Of a stretch of DNA of 64,000 nucleotides, positions 41,950 to 52,389 are shown piece by piece. The notes beneath the pieces were generated by a model that was given only the letters and a program-made list of their open reading frames with translations, ran no database searches and was not told the origin of the DNA. The stretch's first letter is position 1. Each line of letters starts with the position of its first letter. The stretch is from NCBI GenBank assembly GCA_963783245.1, contig CAWAMS010000003.1, positions 124,001-188,000 on the forward strand. The letters run 5' to 3'. Both the position numbers and the translations under genes were made by a program. The stretch comes from Bog-473 sp963783245. GTDB lineage: Bacteria > Actinomycetota > Acidimicrobiia > Acidimicrobiales > RAAP-2.

Positions 41950-43218
41950 CGGAGCGGTGCCGCTGAGCCGTCGGCGAACGCCGTCGGCGATGGCCCGAAG
42001 GGCCTCGGTCAGGTCGCGGGCGCCCCCAGGTGGATCGGGCAGCACGACATCGCCGTCCTGACGGCTGGGAAGGAGGATGGTGGCATGCCCGGGCGTGGTG
42101 ACTCGCCGCGCTGGTTCTCGGTCTGCACGTCGAGGTCGACGGCATGTCCTCCGTTGGCCGTGCGGAACTTCCCGGTGACACGCCGGTGAGCCACTGGGTG
42201 TCCCCGACGAAATTGAACCCGCGGAATTCACAATCGAGCTTCCAGAGCCAGCCCGCATCGCCCATCCAATCCGTGCAGAGGTGGATCAGCCATGTCTCAC
42301 GCATCCGCCCGTAGTCGAAGGTCGTCGGGTTGCCCGCGCGCCGGGCGAACGCGGGGTCCCAGTGGACCCGTTGCATCACATCAGGGATGTTGAGGTCGTC
42401 GCGGTGGAAGAACCGCGGGATCCGTTGACGGTTCTGAAAACCGAGCCGGAGAGGCTTGACGCCGTAGAGGCCCATCCCCATGCCGACGTGCCAACAGATG
42501 ATGTCGGTGACGGTCAGCGGACCTTTGACCATCGGCCCCACCCGGTCCCCCACGACTGACGTCTTCCCACCAGCGCCGGGTCGCCCCCAACGGCGCCTCC
42601 GACGCGTAGAGTGCGGTCGATCCGGTCGATCTCCTCGTCGGTGTAGGGAGCCACCTCGACCGCGTCGTACTTCTTCTTCTCCTTCGCCTTGGCGCGCTCG
42701 GTCCGGACCATCAGGCGGTACTGACCCGAAAGAACCTCGCCGTCTTCGTCCTGGAAGACCTGGCCGGTCCATTCGTGCACCGCGCGGCCGGCGAATTCGC
42801 TCGCCTTGTCGAAGACGCCCACCAATGCATTGCGCCGGCGCACCCGCTTGCCCGGGCGCAGCGGTCGCCACCATTCTCTGGCGCTGGCCGCATAGAAGGC
42901 GTGCACGCCGCGTAAGGGGTCACCGCGCATGAGTTCACGCCATTGCGGCGCCACCTCGGTCACCTCATCCTCGCCGATCAGCGAGTCACCGCCGACGAGC
43001 GGCGGCGGTGCGATCACACTTCCCCACGGGCTTCCTGTTGGCATAGTGCTCGTCCGACCAGAGTGGGTTGTCGTCGCCATAGGCCTGCGGCAACGTGGCG
43101 GAACGCGTCGACATCGGGACACAGGTAATGCGGGGCGACGGGATGCGGCTCGGGAATCCCGATGCGCCGGCGCAACCACTCGATCGCCTCGTCGGTGATC
43201 GTCCCCTGGCTCGCTCAT
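41946..43218 (-). CDS. MaoC-like/FAS1-like dehydratase family protein, frame-shifted
   Basis: A protein of the double hot-dog MaoC-like type. The N-terminal ~140 residues (FAS1-like dehydratase domain) read IEWLRRRIGIPEPHPVAPHY in one frame and VIAPPPLVGGDSLIGEDEVT, GVHAFYAASAREWWRPLRPG and FQDEDGEVLSGQYRLMVRTE in the next. The C-terminal part has TDIICWHVGMGMGLYGVKPL, HWDPAFARRAGNPTTFDYGR and WLTGVSPGSS-like pieces with shifts, ending near 41946. Enzymes of this kind hydrate trans-2-enoyl-CoA esters. ATG 43218 overlaps the CoA-ligase stop (ATGA). At least three frame shifts are present. Confidence 0.75.
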
Positions 43219-44685
43219 GACGTGTCCCCCTTCGGCCGTGCCGCATACGGCGGCACGCAGTGCGCCCCGCTGGAGTTTGCCCACCTCGGTACGCGGAAGC
43301 GCGACGATCGGGACGAAATCTACCGGCACTTTGTACGGCACGAGGTTGGCCCGGCAGAGCGCGCGGAGCGCGTCGGCATCGAGCTCCCGGTCCGCCACCA
43401 CGAAGGCCACCGGCACCTCACCGAGGCGGTCGTCGGGGATCCCCACCACTGCCGACGTCCCTCACCCCGGGACCGAGCTTCAACACCTCTTCGACCTCCT
43501 CGGGAAAGACCTTGTTGCCCCCCCGGTTGATCAGGTCGCCGACCCGGCCCTCGATCCAGACGAATCCCTCCGGATCGAGCCGGGCCAGGTCGCCCGTGGC
43601 GATGAATCCGTCATCGTCGGTCCGATCAGCGAGGGATCCACCGGCGGCGTATCCCGGCCGCCATCCTCGGCGGCCGTACGTACAACTCGCCGGTGCCTCC
43701 CGTCCCGTCAGCGGTCCGCATCCACCATCCTTGACCGCGACACCCGGGTGCGGCCGGCCGGCCGCACCCACCTTCTCGGGGTGCTCCTTGGCGTCGGTCG
43801 CGGTCCATCCGATCACCTCGCCCATCTCCGCCTGACCGTAGCTGTTGAGCACGAAGACGCCGAAACGATCGATGAAGCGCCGCGCCTGCAGCGGGCGACA
43901 GCGGAGCCGTGATACTCCGGATGAAGCGCAACGGGGAGAGGTCCTCGAGCAGCAGGGTCGTCGTTCAGCATGGCCATGGCTGCCGGCGGAAGGACGGTTG
44001 AGCGAATCGCATGCTCGTGGACCAGTCGAGCGAACTCGGTTGTCGTGAATCGGTCCATGATCACCAGCGGCGCACCAGCCCTGAGCCCGAAGAGGGCGTT
44101 GTACATGCCCGCGTTCAAGGCGAGCGAGACGGGGATGAGATTGGGGGACGGTGCATGCGCCGTCGCGTCCCCGCACCTCCACGGAGGGGTACCAGGACCC
44201 GATCGAGAAGCTCGAGATACGCGCTGTGGGTGTGCAGGATCGCCTTTGGCGCCCCGGTCGTGCCCGACGTCCACATCACGAACGCGACGTCCGGGTCGAA
44301 GGAACGGGGCGGAGCCGATTGCCCGGATGCCATCGGGCTCGACGAGTACGACCGGGCTCGTTGCTTCGAGAAGCGCCGCGAGGCCTGCCTCGGGCAGCCT
44401 GTCGTTGATCGGGATCAGGACCGCTCCGGCGAGCCAGATGGCCATCATGGCGACGACGTGATCGGGACCATTGGCCATGCGCAGGCCCACGCCGTGACCA
44501 GTGTCCACGCCAGCGGCCCGGAGATCGGCTGCCATGGCGCGGGCTCGGGCTCGGGCAACGCCCGCCGTGAGCACGTGCCCCGACCCGTACAGCAGCGCCT
44601 GCTCGTCCGCGAAGGGGTGGTCGATGAGCAGCGCAGCCAGATTCGTGGACGCGGCGTGGACCGGGCCTTTCACGGGGACGCACAC
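43215..44685 (-). CDS. AMP-dependent acyl-CoA synthetase/ligase, frame-shifted
   Basis: An ANL-superfamily ligase in several frames. N-terminal: LAALLIDHPFADEQALLYGS and GVGLRMANGPDHVVAMMAIW. The ATP loop (FVMWTSGTTGAPKAILHTHS) is in a second frame near 44200-44300. Middle: NALFGLRAGAPLVIMDRFTT. Then VLNSYGQAEMGEVIGW, GFIATGDLARLDPEGFVWIE and LINRGGNKVFPEEVEEVLKL. C-terminal: DRLGEVPVAFVVADRELDAD. The motifs are all present, so the gene is probably functional. It activates a carboxylic acid to its CoA ester with ATP. GTG start 44685 (or 44673) is uncertain. The stop overlaps the MaoC-like ATG. Confidence 0.82.
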
Positions 44686-44729
44686 GGGGCGCCCGGTCGC
44701 TCCCGCCCCACGAGACCGGACCTCGGGGA

Positions 44730-45921
44730 TCAGGCCGAAATGCCCATGAGCTGCATCATGTTGCCGCCCATGACGAGACGGAGCTCATCCTCAGGCAGGC
44801 CGTGCAGTTCCTCGGCCCATGACAGAGGGTTGGCCAACCCTTCGATGTGCGGGAAGTCCGAGCCGAAAATGACGTGGTCCGCCCCGAGGAGATGCACCAG
44901 CTCGCGTGGGTCCTCTTCATGGAAGGGATGCATCCAGAAGTGCCGCTTGAACGTGGCGGACGGTTTCTCTGCGTAGCGGTGCGGCGCCTTCTCGTACGCA
45001 TGGTCGAGCTGCTCGAGGAAGTGGGGAACCCATCCGCCACCGTTCTCGACGAGTGCGATGCGCAACGTCGGGAACCGCTGGAGTGCACCGTGGCAGATGA
45101 GCGAGGTCGCAGCATCGCGGACTGCCCGGTAGTCACCCTCGACGGTCAGCGAAAAGAGACTGGGCTCGCCGAACGCCAGGGCCTCGCCGTGGGCGCCCTC
45201 CCATTCATTGGTGTAGCGGTTGTACCCACTGTCCGAGGCGTGGAGCACCACGAGGACGCCGGACTCCTCGACCTTTTTCCAGAACGGGTCGAACTCAGCC
45301 AGCGCGAAGGAACGAGGACCCCGATAGCCCCATGCGGGTGCGGGACGCATCAGGATCGCCCGCGCCCCGTGCTCCACCACGAACTCCAGCTCTTGCATCG
45401 CTCGTTCGACGAGCCCCGTGGCAATGACCGGCGTCGAGAAGATGCGGTGCTCGAACGTGTAGGGCCACGCTTCGATCATCCACTGGTTGAGGGCGTGAAT
45501 GGCATCGGCGCAGAGATCGGGATCGTCTTTCATCCGTTCCTCGACCAGGCTGGCCAAGGTCGGGTACATCATGGCGTAGTCGACGCCCTGCTCGTCCATG
45601 AGCGCCAGACGGGGCCCGCCTCGCGGAAAGCGGGCGGGCAGTCGATGCCCCGGCCGATGATCTCCCGGTACGACTTGCCGCTCCGGGTTGCCGACTCTTG
45701 AAGTATTCCTCCTGGGCGCCGGGACGGCCGACCCGGTCGAACGTGGGGTTCGGGATGTAGTTGCTGACCTGCCCGTTCACCATAATTTTGGTCCGCCCGT
45801 GGACCTCGACGAAATCAATCGCACCCCGGCGGTTCTCCGGGAGATACTTCGTCAGCGCGTCGCCGGTCTCATAGAGATGGTTGTCGGCGTCGAAGACAGG
45901 GAATCCGAGTTGAGTGCTCAC
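44730..45921 (-). CDS. Amidohydrolase (metal-dependent hydrolase) family 2, copy A, frame-shifted
   Basis: A TIM-barrel hydrolase. The start reads FPVFDADNHLYETGDALTKY (first metal motif, here DxDNH), then SNYIPNPTFDRVGRPGAQEE. Two frame shifts near 45690 and 45610 are needed. The rest is one frame: MMYPTLASLVEERMKDDPDL, GARAILMRPAPAWGYRG, VLVVLHASDSGYNRYTNEWE (metal His), LVENGGGWVPHFLEQLDHAY and HVIFGSDFPHIEGLANPLSW with the catalytic Asp. Family members hydrolyse C-C, C-N or decarboxylate. GTG 45921 follows GGAGGAAAAGC. It resembles the other two large amidohydrolases here (46805-47984 and 62240-63505). Confidence 0.87.
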
Positions 45922-45935
45922 GCTTTTCCTCCGTT

Positions 45936-46781
45936 TCAGCGGTCGCCGGTCGGAAGACCGCCGATGCGGCAGTGACCGCGCGGTCCTGGTTCCCCTCGTC
46001 GTGCAACGTCAGGCGTACCCCGATCCGGCCGGCTCCGTCAAAGGCCTGCCCTTCGACCCGGAACGGACCCACCTTGCCTCTGGCGAGGAACATCACGTGC
46101 CAGCTCTCGATCTGCAGGCGGTCGTCATCGGCCCATTCCGCCGCGAGCTCGCTGGCCGCCGTCTCGAGCAGGATGTGCTGGGGGCCGAGGTGGAGCGCCG
46201 CGTCGGGCGAGGCCAATTCGATGGCCAGCTCCGGCAGGACCCAGTGCCCGTCGTCGCGACGCGACGCCCCGAAGACCTTGTAGCAGGGGAGGCAGATCGG
46301 GCGAATCCTCGACGACGATCTTCTCTTCTTCCATCTTCTCGAAGCCTGGCGGCACCTCGCCGATGCTGACCCCTTGGCCGGCCGTCAGTGCGATGACGCG
46401 ATCACGATTGTCGGCATCGACGATCAGCGATCGGCTGAACCCCATGCGCTGGCCCTGCTTCAGGACTTCGGGAACGACCTCGATCCGGCTCACGTCACGG
46501 GCATCGTCGAGGATCTGGAGGCTGTGGATGACCGGATTCGGTACGGCAACTTCGTCACTGATGCCCCCACCCTCGGGTGACGCGATGCACAGCGGGGCGG
46601 CCATGATCCCCCCGGACGAATTGCGCATGTCATGGCGCAGCTTCATGGTGGGGTCGGCCGGGCCGCTGTTGAGATTGGCATGACTCCGGCCGAGATAGCG
46701 GTAACTGAGCAGGCTCGTCCACCGGCGGCGGAGCTCTTCCCAGTGCTCCTCGCCCGACGTCGTCCGTATGTCCTTCAGCAC
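45936..46781 (-). CDS. Hot-dog thioesterase/dehydratase-like protein, frame-shifted
   Basis: A protein of about 280 residues. The first frame has VLKDIRTTSGEEHWEELRRR, MKLRHDMRNSSGGIMAAPLC (like the DxRxx...GG...A of PaaI-type thioesterases) and EVAVPNPVIHSLQILDDARD. A shift near 46265 (AAGGTCTTCGGGG) leads to LASPDAALHLGPQHILLETA and VMFLARGKVGPFRVEGQAFD. It looks like two tandem hot-dog domains. The family hydrolyses or dehydrates CoA thioesters. GTG 46781 and stop about 45936 are inferred. It sits between two amidohydrolases in the minus-strand run. Confidence 0.68.
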
Positions 46782-46804
46782 AAGTCGTTCCTTTCCGCAG
46801 GCGA

Positions 46805-47984
46805 TCATGCCGGCCGGGGCGTGACGAGCGCCCGTGCATTGTCGTGCATGATCAGGCGCACTTCTTCGTCGGAGAACCCCTGCAACTCCTTCTCGAAGGA
46901 AGAGGGCTCGGCCAGTCCCTCCGCGTGGGGATAGTCGGAGCCGAACAACACCCGCTCGGCGCCAACCCGGCTCACGAGCGCCTGCACGTCGTCCTCGAAG
47001 AACGGGGAGACCCAGACGTGCTCCATGAACAGCTCGTACGGGTCGGCACCGAAGGCATGCGGATTCTGGATGGCCGTCTTCCGCAGCCGTTGGAGCAGCG
47101 GCGACACCCAGCCCGATCCCGTCTCGATGGTGGCGACGCGAAGGTTGGGAAATCGCTCGAAGAGGCGGTCCGACATGAGCGACGCCATCATGTCGTGGAT
47201 CGGACTCGCCGAAAGCAGGCTCTTGAGGGGTGGCTGCCGGAACGCCTCTATTTCGCCGGTCAAACCCCAGAGTCTGCTCGTACTCGCCGTAGCCGGAGTC
47301 ACCGCCGTGGACGGCCAAGGTGATCCCTGCCTCGTTCAGGCGCGCCCAGAACGGGTCGTGCGCCGGGTCGCCGGGCGTCCGGCGACCGTGCCGGGTGTTG
47401 ACCGAGCCGGGACGCATGAGCACGACCCGCACGTCATGATCCAACGCCCACTCCAATTCGGAGACGGCCCAGTCGAGGTCGATGAGGCTGACATACGGGG
47501 CCCCATAGATCCGGTCTTCGTAATTGAGTCCCCAGTCCTCGTCCAACCAGCGGTTGAAAGCGGTGAAGACGGCGGCGCAGGCCTCCTGATCATCCTCCAG
47601 GGCGGCTTCCATGCCGACCCCGATCGTCGGCAACATGATGCAGCCCTCGAGACCCTGTTGGTCCATGACGCGCAACCGAGCCCGTCGATCGCGGTACTCA
47701 GGACGTGACGAAATCGGCTCGAGCTCCCCGAAGGCGCTCCGCATGTCGCCGACCCCGGACTTCGCCCGGAAGTATTCCGACAATGCGCCCGGTCGCGACA
47801 CGTTCTCGAACGTCGGATTCGGAATGAATCGGTTGACGCGACCGCCGACCAGAAGGCGCTCCTTGCCGTCAACCGTGGCCCACTGGATCGCCCGCTTCCG
47901 CATGGCCGGATCGATGTAACGGGTGAACGCGTCGCGTGCCTCGTAATAATGGTTATCAGCGTCGAAAACCGGGAAATCGACCAA
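46805..47984 (-). CDS. Amidohydrolase family 2, copy B, frame-shifted
   Basis: A TIM-barrel hydrolase. First frame: DFPVFDADNHYYEARDAFTR (metal motif), NRFIPNPTFENVSRPGALSE, MDQQGLEGCIMLPTIGVGME and VRVVLMRPGSVNTRHGRRTP, then ITLAVHGGDSGYGEYEQTLG (metal His). A shift near 47265 leads to LMSDRLFERFPNLRVATIET and ERVLFGSDYPHAEGLAEPSS with the catalytic Asp. TTG 47984 follows GGAAGGG. It is divergent from the TetR gene; the 75-bp gap holds a 16-bp operator that probably controls both. The three amidohydrolases share FDADNHxYExxDAxT and GSDxPHxEGL. Confidence 0.87.
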
Positions 47985-48019
47985 AGTGCCAGCCCTTCCG
48001 TGGAGCGCTGTCTGGTATC

Positions 48020-48035
48020 CTAGAATTAGATTCTC
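48020..48035. promoter_or_regulatory. TetR-type operator, site 1 (divergent promoter)
   Basis: CTAGAATTAGATTCTC contains AGAAT-TAG-ATTCT, a perfect inverted repeat. The site lies between the amidohydrolase B gene and the TetR gene. On the opposite strand, 51201-51216 reads CTAGAACTGGATTCTC, identical at 14 of 16 positions. The match and the location suggest the binding site of the adjacent TetR regulator. Confidence 0.65.
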
Positions 48036-48059
48036 GTTTTCGCAACCGGGACGGCGGGG

Positions 48060-48750
48060 ATGCCGACGGGAACCACAAGTGAAGGGACGGTGCAGGTGGC
48101 GGAGGAGCACGCGCTGGGACGATTTCCTTCCACCCTGCCGCCGTCGCGAGCCGAGCGTCGGAGCCGGATCATCCGCACCGCCCTCGACATGTTGTCCGAG
48201 TCGGACTACGACGACATCCAGATGCGTGACGTGGCCGAAGGTTCCGACGTGGCGTTGGCCACCCTCTATCGATACTTTCCGTCAAAAGAACAGCTCTTCG
48301 CCGCCGTGCAGCTGGAATGGGTCGAGCGGCTGCACCGCCGGGTGGCCCAGCGCGGACTTGGAGGGGGATTCGGACCTCGAGCGACTTCTCGACGTGCTGC
48401 GACGATCTATCCGCTCCTTCAAGACGAGCCCGCAGTTCTACCGCGTCCTGCTGATGCTGGAGTCCACCAAGGACCCGGTGGCCCGTGAGCTCTACGAGGT
48501 GATGGCCCGGGCGACGGCGGACACGTACCGGGAGGCGATCCGCAACACCGACCCCGAGACCGCCGAACACCTGCTCCGGGCCACCCTCGACATTTTGGGG
48601 GCCGAAATGCGGGCGTGGGCGCTCGAGCGCCGCTCGATCGAGGATGCGGCCCGTCGTATTGAGGAATCGCTGCAGGTCCTGTTCACCTACCGGGAACAGA
48701 AGGTTCGACGGAAGCTGGACCACCATGTCGCCGCCACCCGATCGAGCTGA
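48060..48750 (+). CDS. TetR-family transcriptional regulator, frame-shifted
   Basis: A ~230-residue TetR regulator. N-terminal frame: SRAERRSRIIRTALDMLSES and DYDDIQMRDVAEGSDVALAT (helix-turn-helix), then LYRYFPSKEQLFAAVQLEWV. A shift at a GGAGGGGG run (about 48357) leads to LEGDSDLERLLDVLRRSIRS and the ligand-binding helices ending in RRKLDHHVAATRSS. ATG 48060 is used; an ATG further in is unlikely. It is divergent from the amidohydrolase run and upstream of the CoA-ligase run; its stop overlaps the ATG at 48725 of the ligase. The operator at 48020 and its near copy at 51201 are its best candidate sites. Confidence 0.85.
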
Positions 48751-50492
48751 ACTCAGGTCGCCGACGATGCCTTCGCCCACGCCGCGCCGTCCCCGGACGG
48801 TGCACCGTCTGACCTGGACCGGGCAGGGTCTCCCTGTCGAGGCGGCAGAGCAGTTGTTGGGGCCGGGCGGCCCCTTCGAGCTCATGATGGAGGACCGGGA
48901 CGGGTTCGCCGTGCGCGTCTTCACCCATCGGCCGGCCTCGGTCGTCGAGGTCCTCATCGCGGGGGCCGGCCGATATCGGGACCGTCCGTATCTCGTCTTT
49001 CCCGAGCGCACGCTGACGTTCGAATCCGTCCTGCCGGCAGTGGCTCACCTCGCAACGGGTCTGCGGACCCGCTTCGGCGTCCGGCAACGGCGACCGCGTG
49101 GCCATCGCTGCGGCAAACTGCGTCGAGTACGCCCTCTTGTTCTGGGCCGTGGCGTCGCTCGGAGCGAGCACGGTCGGGCTCAACGGCTGGTGGACCGGGT
49201 CGGAGCTCGCCTATGCCGTCCAACTGACCGAGCCGCGCGTCGTGTTTGCCGACCGGCGGCGCATGGAGCGGCTGACCCCGTTCGACCTCGGCCCGGCCGT
49301 CCGCCCTCTGGAGGAGACGGTGGCCGAACTCGAGGCGGAGGGCTCGGGCGCAGCGATGCCGGCGGTCTCGTCACACGAGGACGACCCCGTGGTGATCCTC
49401 TTCACCAGCGGGACGACCGGACGCCCGAAGGGGGTACCGATCTCTCATCGGAACATCATCCATTTCGCCATGGCCACCCAGCTGCGTGGCGCCGAGCTCA
49501 GGGCCCGCGCCGGCCCCGCCGGCACGCAACCACCACTGCCCTGCGCCCTCAACAGCAGTCCGATGTTCCACGTCTCTGGACTCACCTGCACGATGGTGCC
49601 GGCGCCGATGAACGGTGTCACGCTCGTCTACCCACCGATCGGCCGCTGGCGCGAAGAGGTCCACCTCGCCCTGAGCGAGCAGCACAAGGTCTCGGTCTGG
49701 TCACTCGTGCCGACCCAACTGTGGCGTCTGTTGGACTGGCCCGATCTCGGACGATACGACCTCGCGTCGCTCACGACGGTGGGCGGCGGCGGGGCCGTCT
49801 GGCCACCCGGGCTCTTGCGGAAGCTCGAAGAACGCCTCCCATGGGTCCGCCCAGCCCTCGGCCTCGGCTACGGCATGACCGAGACGAACGGACTCGGCAC
49901 CAGCCTCGGCGGCACCGAGAGCTTTCTCCACCCGGACTCGATCGGTCAGCCCTCACCCACTATGGAACTCGAGATCCGCGACCCGGTGACACGGCACTCC
50001 CTGGCCGAGGGAGTCGTCGGCGAGATCGCCTTGCGCTCAGCCAGCACGTTCGGCGGGTACTGGCGTGATGACGCAGCGACCGAAGCCGTCATCGAAGAGG
50101 GCTGGTACCACACCGGCGATCTCGGTTCACACCGTGGAGGGTTCGTCTATCTCGCCGGCCGGCGGAGCGACCTCATCATCCGCGGTGGAGAGAACGTCTC
50201 TCCGGTCGAGGTGGAGAACCGCCTCTACGAACATCCCGCAATCGTCGAAGTCGCAGTGGTCGGGGTGCCGCACCGTACGTTGGGACAACAGGTCAAGGCC
50301 TTCTGCGTCCTCCGCCAAGGCCACACCGCCTCCCCCGCCGAGATCCGCTCGTTTGCCGGGACTGCGTTGGCCGCCTTCAAGGTTCCCGAGCACGTGGAAT
50401 TCGTCGACGCGTTGCCGCACAACGCGTCCGGGAAGGTCCTCAAGCATCTCCTCGCGCAGGGCGACGCCAACAGCGACTTCGTCGAAGAATGA
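48725..50492 (+). CDS. AMP-dependent acyl-CoA synthetase/ligase, one frame shift
   Basis: A ~588-residue ANL ligase. The first ~115 residues (HRLTWTGQGLPVEAAEQLLG, YLVFPERTLTFESVLPAVAH) are in one frame; a single shift near 49080 leads to the rest. Motifs: GDRVAIAAANCVEYALLFWA, VVILFTSGTTGRPKGVPISH (ATP loop), LGYGMTETNG, EEGWYHTGDLGSHRGGFVYL, IIRGGENVSPVEVENRLYEH and the catalytic-Lys region HNASGKVLKHLL. It activates an acid to acyl-CoA. ATG 48725 is used because it overlaps TetR; 48767 is an alternative. The stop overlaps the next ATG (ATGA). Confidence 0.88.
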
Positions 50493-51202
50493 GGGACGAG
50501 GAACGCACCGCGTCGCTCCTGATCGAACGTCACGGGCCGGTGGGATGGCTGATCTTCAACCGCCCGGACGCCGGCAATGCCATGGACGCGACAATGCTGG
50601 GTGCCCTGGAGGAGGCCTGGACCGAGTTGGACCTGGACTCCGGCGTCCGGGTCATCGTCAACACGGGAGCCGGCCCGAACTTTCAGACGGGCCTGGACAT
50701 GATGGCGCTGGCGCGGGACCCGGACAGCCTGCGCGAGCAGTCGCGACGGACAAAGCGGGCCGAATTGCGGTTGACGGCGTTGCACAACAGGGTCGCGAAA
50801 CCGGTCATCGCCGCGATCAACGGCACGTGCGCAGGTGGAGGGCTCCACTTCGTGGCCGATGCTGATGTGGTGATCGCCGCCAGCGACGCCAGTTTCCTCG
50901 ATCCGCATGTGAGCGTCGGACAGGTGAGCGCCTACGAACCGATCGGCTTGCTCTTCAAGGTGCCCGCCGAGCCGGTGCTCCGTATGGCGCTGCTCGGCCG
51001 GGGCGAGCGACTCTCGGCGCGCCGCGCGTACACGCTCGGCATGGTGAGCCAGATCGTCGATCCTCCCGAGCTGTTGCGAGAGGAGGCGCAGAAACTGGCC
51101 GAAAGGATCGCGCAGGAACCCCCGGCTGGGCTCGCTGCGATCAAGGCGGCCCTCTGGCGCGCCCTCGAAGCCCGGGGGCCTGGCGTTCCCTTGCAAGAAT
51201 GA
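50489..51202 (+). CDS. Crotonase-fold protein with His at both usual Glu positions, copy 1
   Basis: A 237-residue crotonase homolog. HGPVGWLIFNRPDAGNAMDA (about 12-31) and PNFQTGLDMMALARDPDS (CoA-binding region) lead into AAINGTCAGGGLHFVADADV, where the usual GGGxELA has His in place of Glu144, and into FLDPHVSVGQVSAYEPIGLL, where the usual PE(Glu164) is PH. It therefore cannot use the standard two-Glu hydration mechanism. ATG overlaps the ligase stop; the stop lies inside operator site 2. It is paralogous to the crotonase at 52390-53193. The reaction is unknown; isomerase, hydrolase or a non-catalytic binding role are possible. Confidence 0.9.
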   Translation: MRDEERTASLLIERHGPVGWLIFNRPDAGNAMDATMLGALEEAWTELDLDSGVRVIVNTGAGPNFQTGLDMMALARDPDSLREQSRRTKRAELRLTALHNRVAKPVIAAINGTCAGGGLHFVADADVVIAASDASFLDPHVSVGQVSAYEPIGLLFKVPAEPVLRMALLGRGERLSARRAYTLGMVSQIVDPPELLREEAQKLAERIAQEPPAGLAAIKAALWRALEARGPGVPLQE

Positions 51203-51216
51203 GAATCCAGTTCTAG
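51201..51216. promoter_or_regulatory. TetR-type operator, site 2 (internal promoter)
   Basis: GAGAATCCAGTTCTAG reads CTAGAACTGGATTCTC on the other strand, 14 of 16 bases identical to site 1. It overlaps the stop of the first His-His crotonase and lies 77 bases before the ATG of the binding-fold gene, so it probably controls a second promoter in the run. Confidence 0.65.
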
Positions 51217-51292
51217 GGTCTCGGCATGCCACGGGGGGCCTGACATCGCATTCCCCGCGCCCGGACCGGCGCAAGAGAGAAGGAGAGTCACG

Positions 51293-52366
51293 ATGGACGC
51301 TATAAAAATTGGTTGGCTCGGGTCGGCGCTCGACGGGCCCGGTGGCGGTTACGACAAGATCCATCGGATGGCCTTCGACGAGGCGGCCGAACAGGGCTTG
51401 TTGGAGCGCCCTGTCGAGTTCGTCCTCCATGCGGAGAACGGCCTGCCGCAGGGGTCGGCCAAGAACGCCACCGACGGGTTTCGATGGCTGGTCGATGAGG
51501 GTTGCATCGGCGTCGCCGGCGCCTACAGCTCGGACAACGCGATCACCGTCGGCCCCCTGGCCAACGAGCTCCATGTGCCGCTCATCAGCTGGTGCGGCAC
51601 CGAGCAGTTCCACGGCGACTACAACTTTCGTCTCGGCAACGGTGACTGCGGAGGTGACGCCACGTTGATCGTGGCCTGGCTCAAGCGGCACGGCCACGAG
51701 CGCGTCGCCGTGCTCAGCGAGATATCGCCCAACGGCGAGGAGTATTTCCGCTACTTCCGCCAGGAGTGCCGGCGGCGCGGCATCGCCGTGGCCGCGGTCG
51801 AGACGGTCTCGCAGACGCCGACCGATTTGACGGCCAACCTTCGCAATCTGCGCCAGATCGAGCCCGATGCGCTCGTCTACATGGGCTACGGGATGTTGGC
51901 CGCCAAGGGGCTTCTCCGAGCCTCATTGGACGAGCTGGCCTGGGATCCCCCGCGGATCATGACCACGGCCTTCATGTTCTACCTGATGGGCTTCGAGAAG
52001 TTCGAAGGGTGGGTCGGGATCGACCAACTGGACCCGCAGAACCCCCTCGTCCAGAACTTCCACCAACGGTACGTCGAGCGCTACGGACAGGATCCGCCGC
52101 TGTGGCCGAACGCCGTTCCGGTTCTGGCCTATGACACGGCGAGGGTGCTCGTCGAGGGCCTCATCCGCGCGCCGATCCTGAGTGGCGAGGGTCTCAAGGC
52201 CGGCTTGGAGCGCATCCGGTTCATGCCGAGCACGACCGGCGGTCCCCACACCCACATCGCGTGCTCCCCGCACGAACACGGCATGTTCCGCGGCGACTGG
52301 CTCCTCTACGGGCGGGTGCAGAACGGTACGTTGGAGTTCGAGGGGCTCTTCGAACCCTGGGAATAG
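51293..52366 (+). CDS. Periplasmic-binding-fold protein without a signal peptide (branched-chain amino-acid/ligand-binding type)
   Basis: A 357-residue protein of the Peripla_BP_6 kind, similar to branched-chain amino-acid ABC solute-binding proteins. Features are IKIGWLGSALDGPGGGYDKI at the N-terminus, GVAGAYSSDNAITVGPLANE, VPLISWCGTEQFHGDY, VLSEISPNGEEYFRYFRQEC and NLRQIEPDALVYMGYGMLAA. There is no signal peptide or lipobox (it begins MDAIKIGWLGS), so it is cytosolic. No ABC permease or ATPase genes lie nearby. It may be a ligand sensor, a small-molecule buffer, or an enzyme-like member (AmiC type). ATG 51293 follows AAGGAGAG. It is flanked by the His-His crotonases. Confidence 0.85.
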   Translation: MDAIKIGWLGSALDGPGGGYDKIHRMAFDEAAEQGLLERPVEFVLHAENGLPQGSAKNATDGFRWLVDEGCIGVAGAYSSDNAITVGPLANELHVPLISWCGTEQFHGDYNFRLGNGDCGGDATLIVAWLKRHGHERVAVLSEISPNGEEYFRYFRQECRRRGIAVAAVETVSQTPTDLTANLRNLRQIEPDALVYMGYGMLAAKGLLRASLDELAWDPPRIMTTAFMFYLMGFEKFEGWVGIDQLDPQNPLVQNFHQRYVERYGQDPPLWPNAVPVLAYDTARVLVEGLIRAPILSGEGLKAGLERIRFMPSTTGGPHTHIACSPHEHGMFRGDWLLYGRVQNGTLEFEGLFEPWE

Positions 52367-52389
52367 CAGCACGTCGCCGAGAGGAGACC

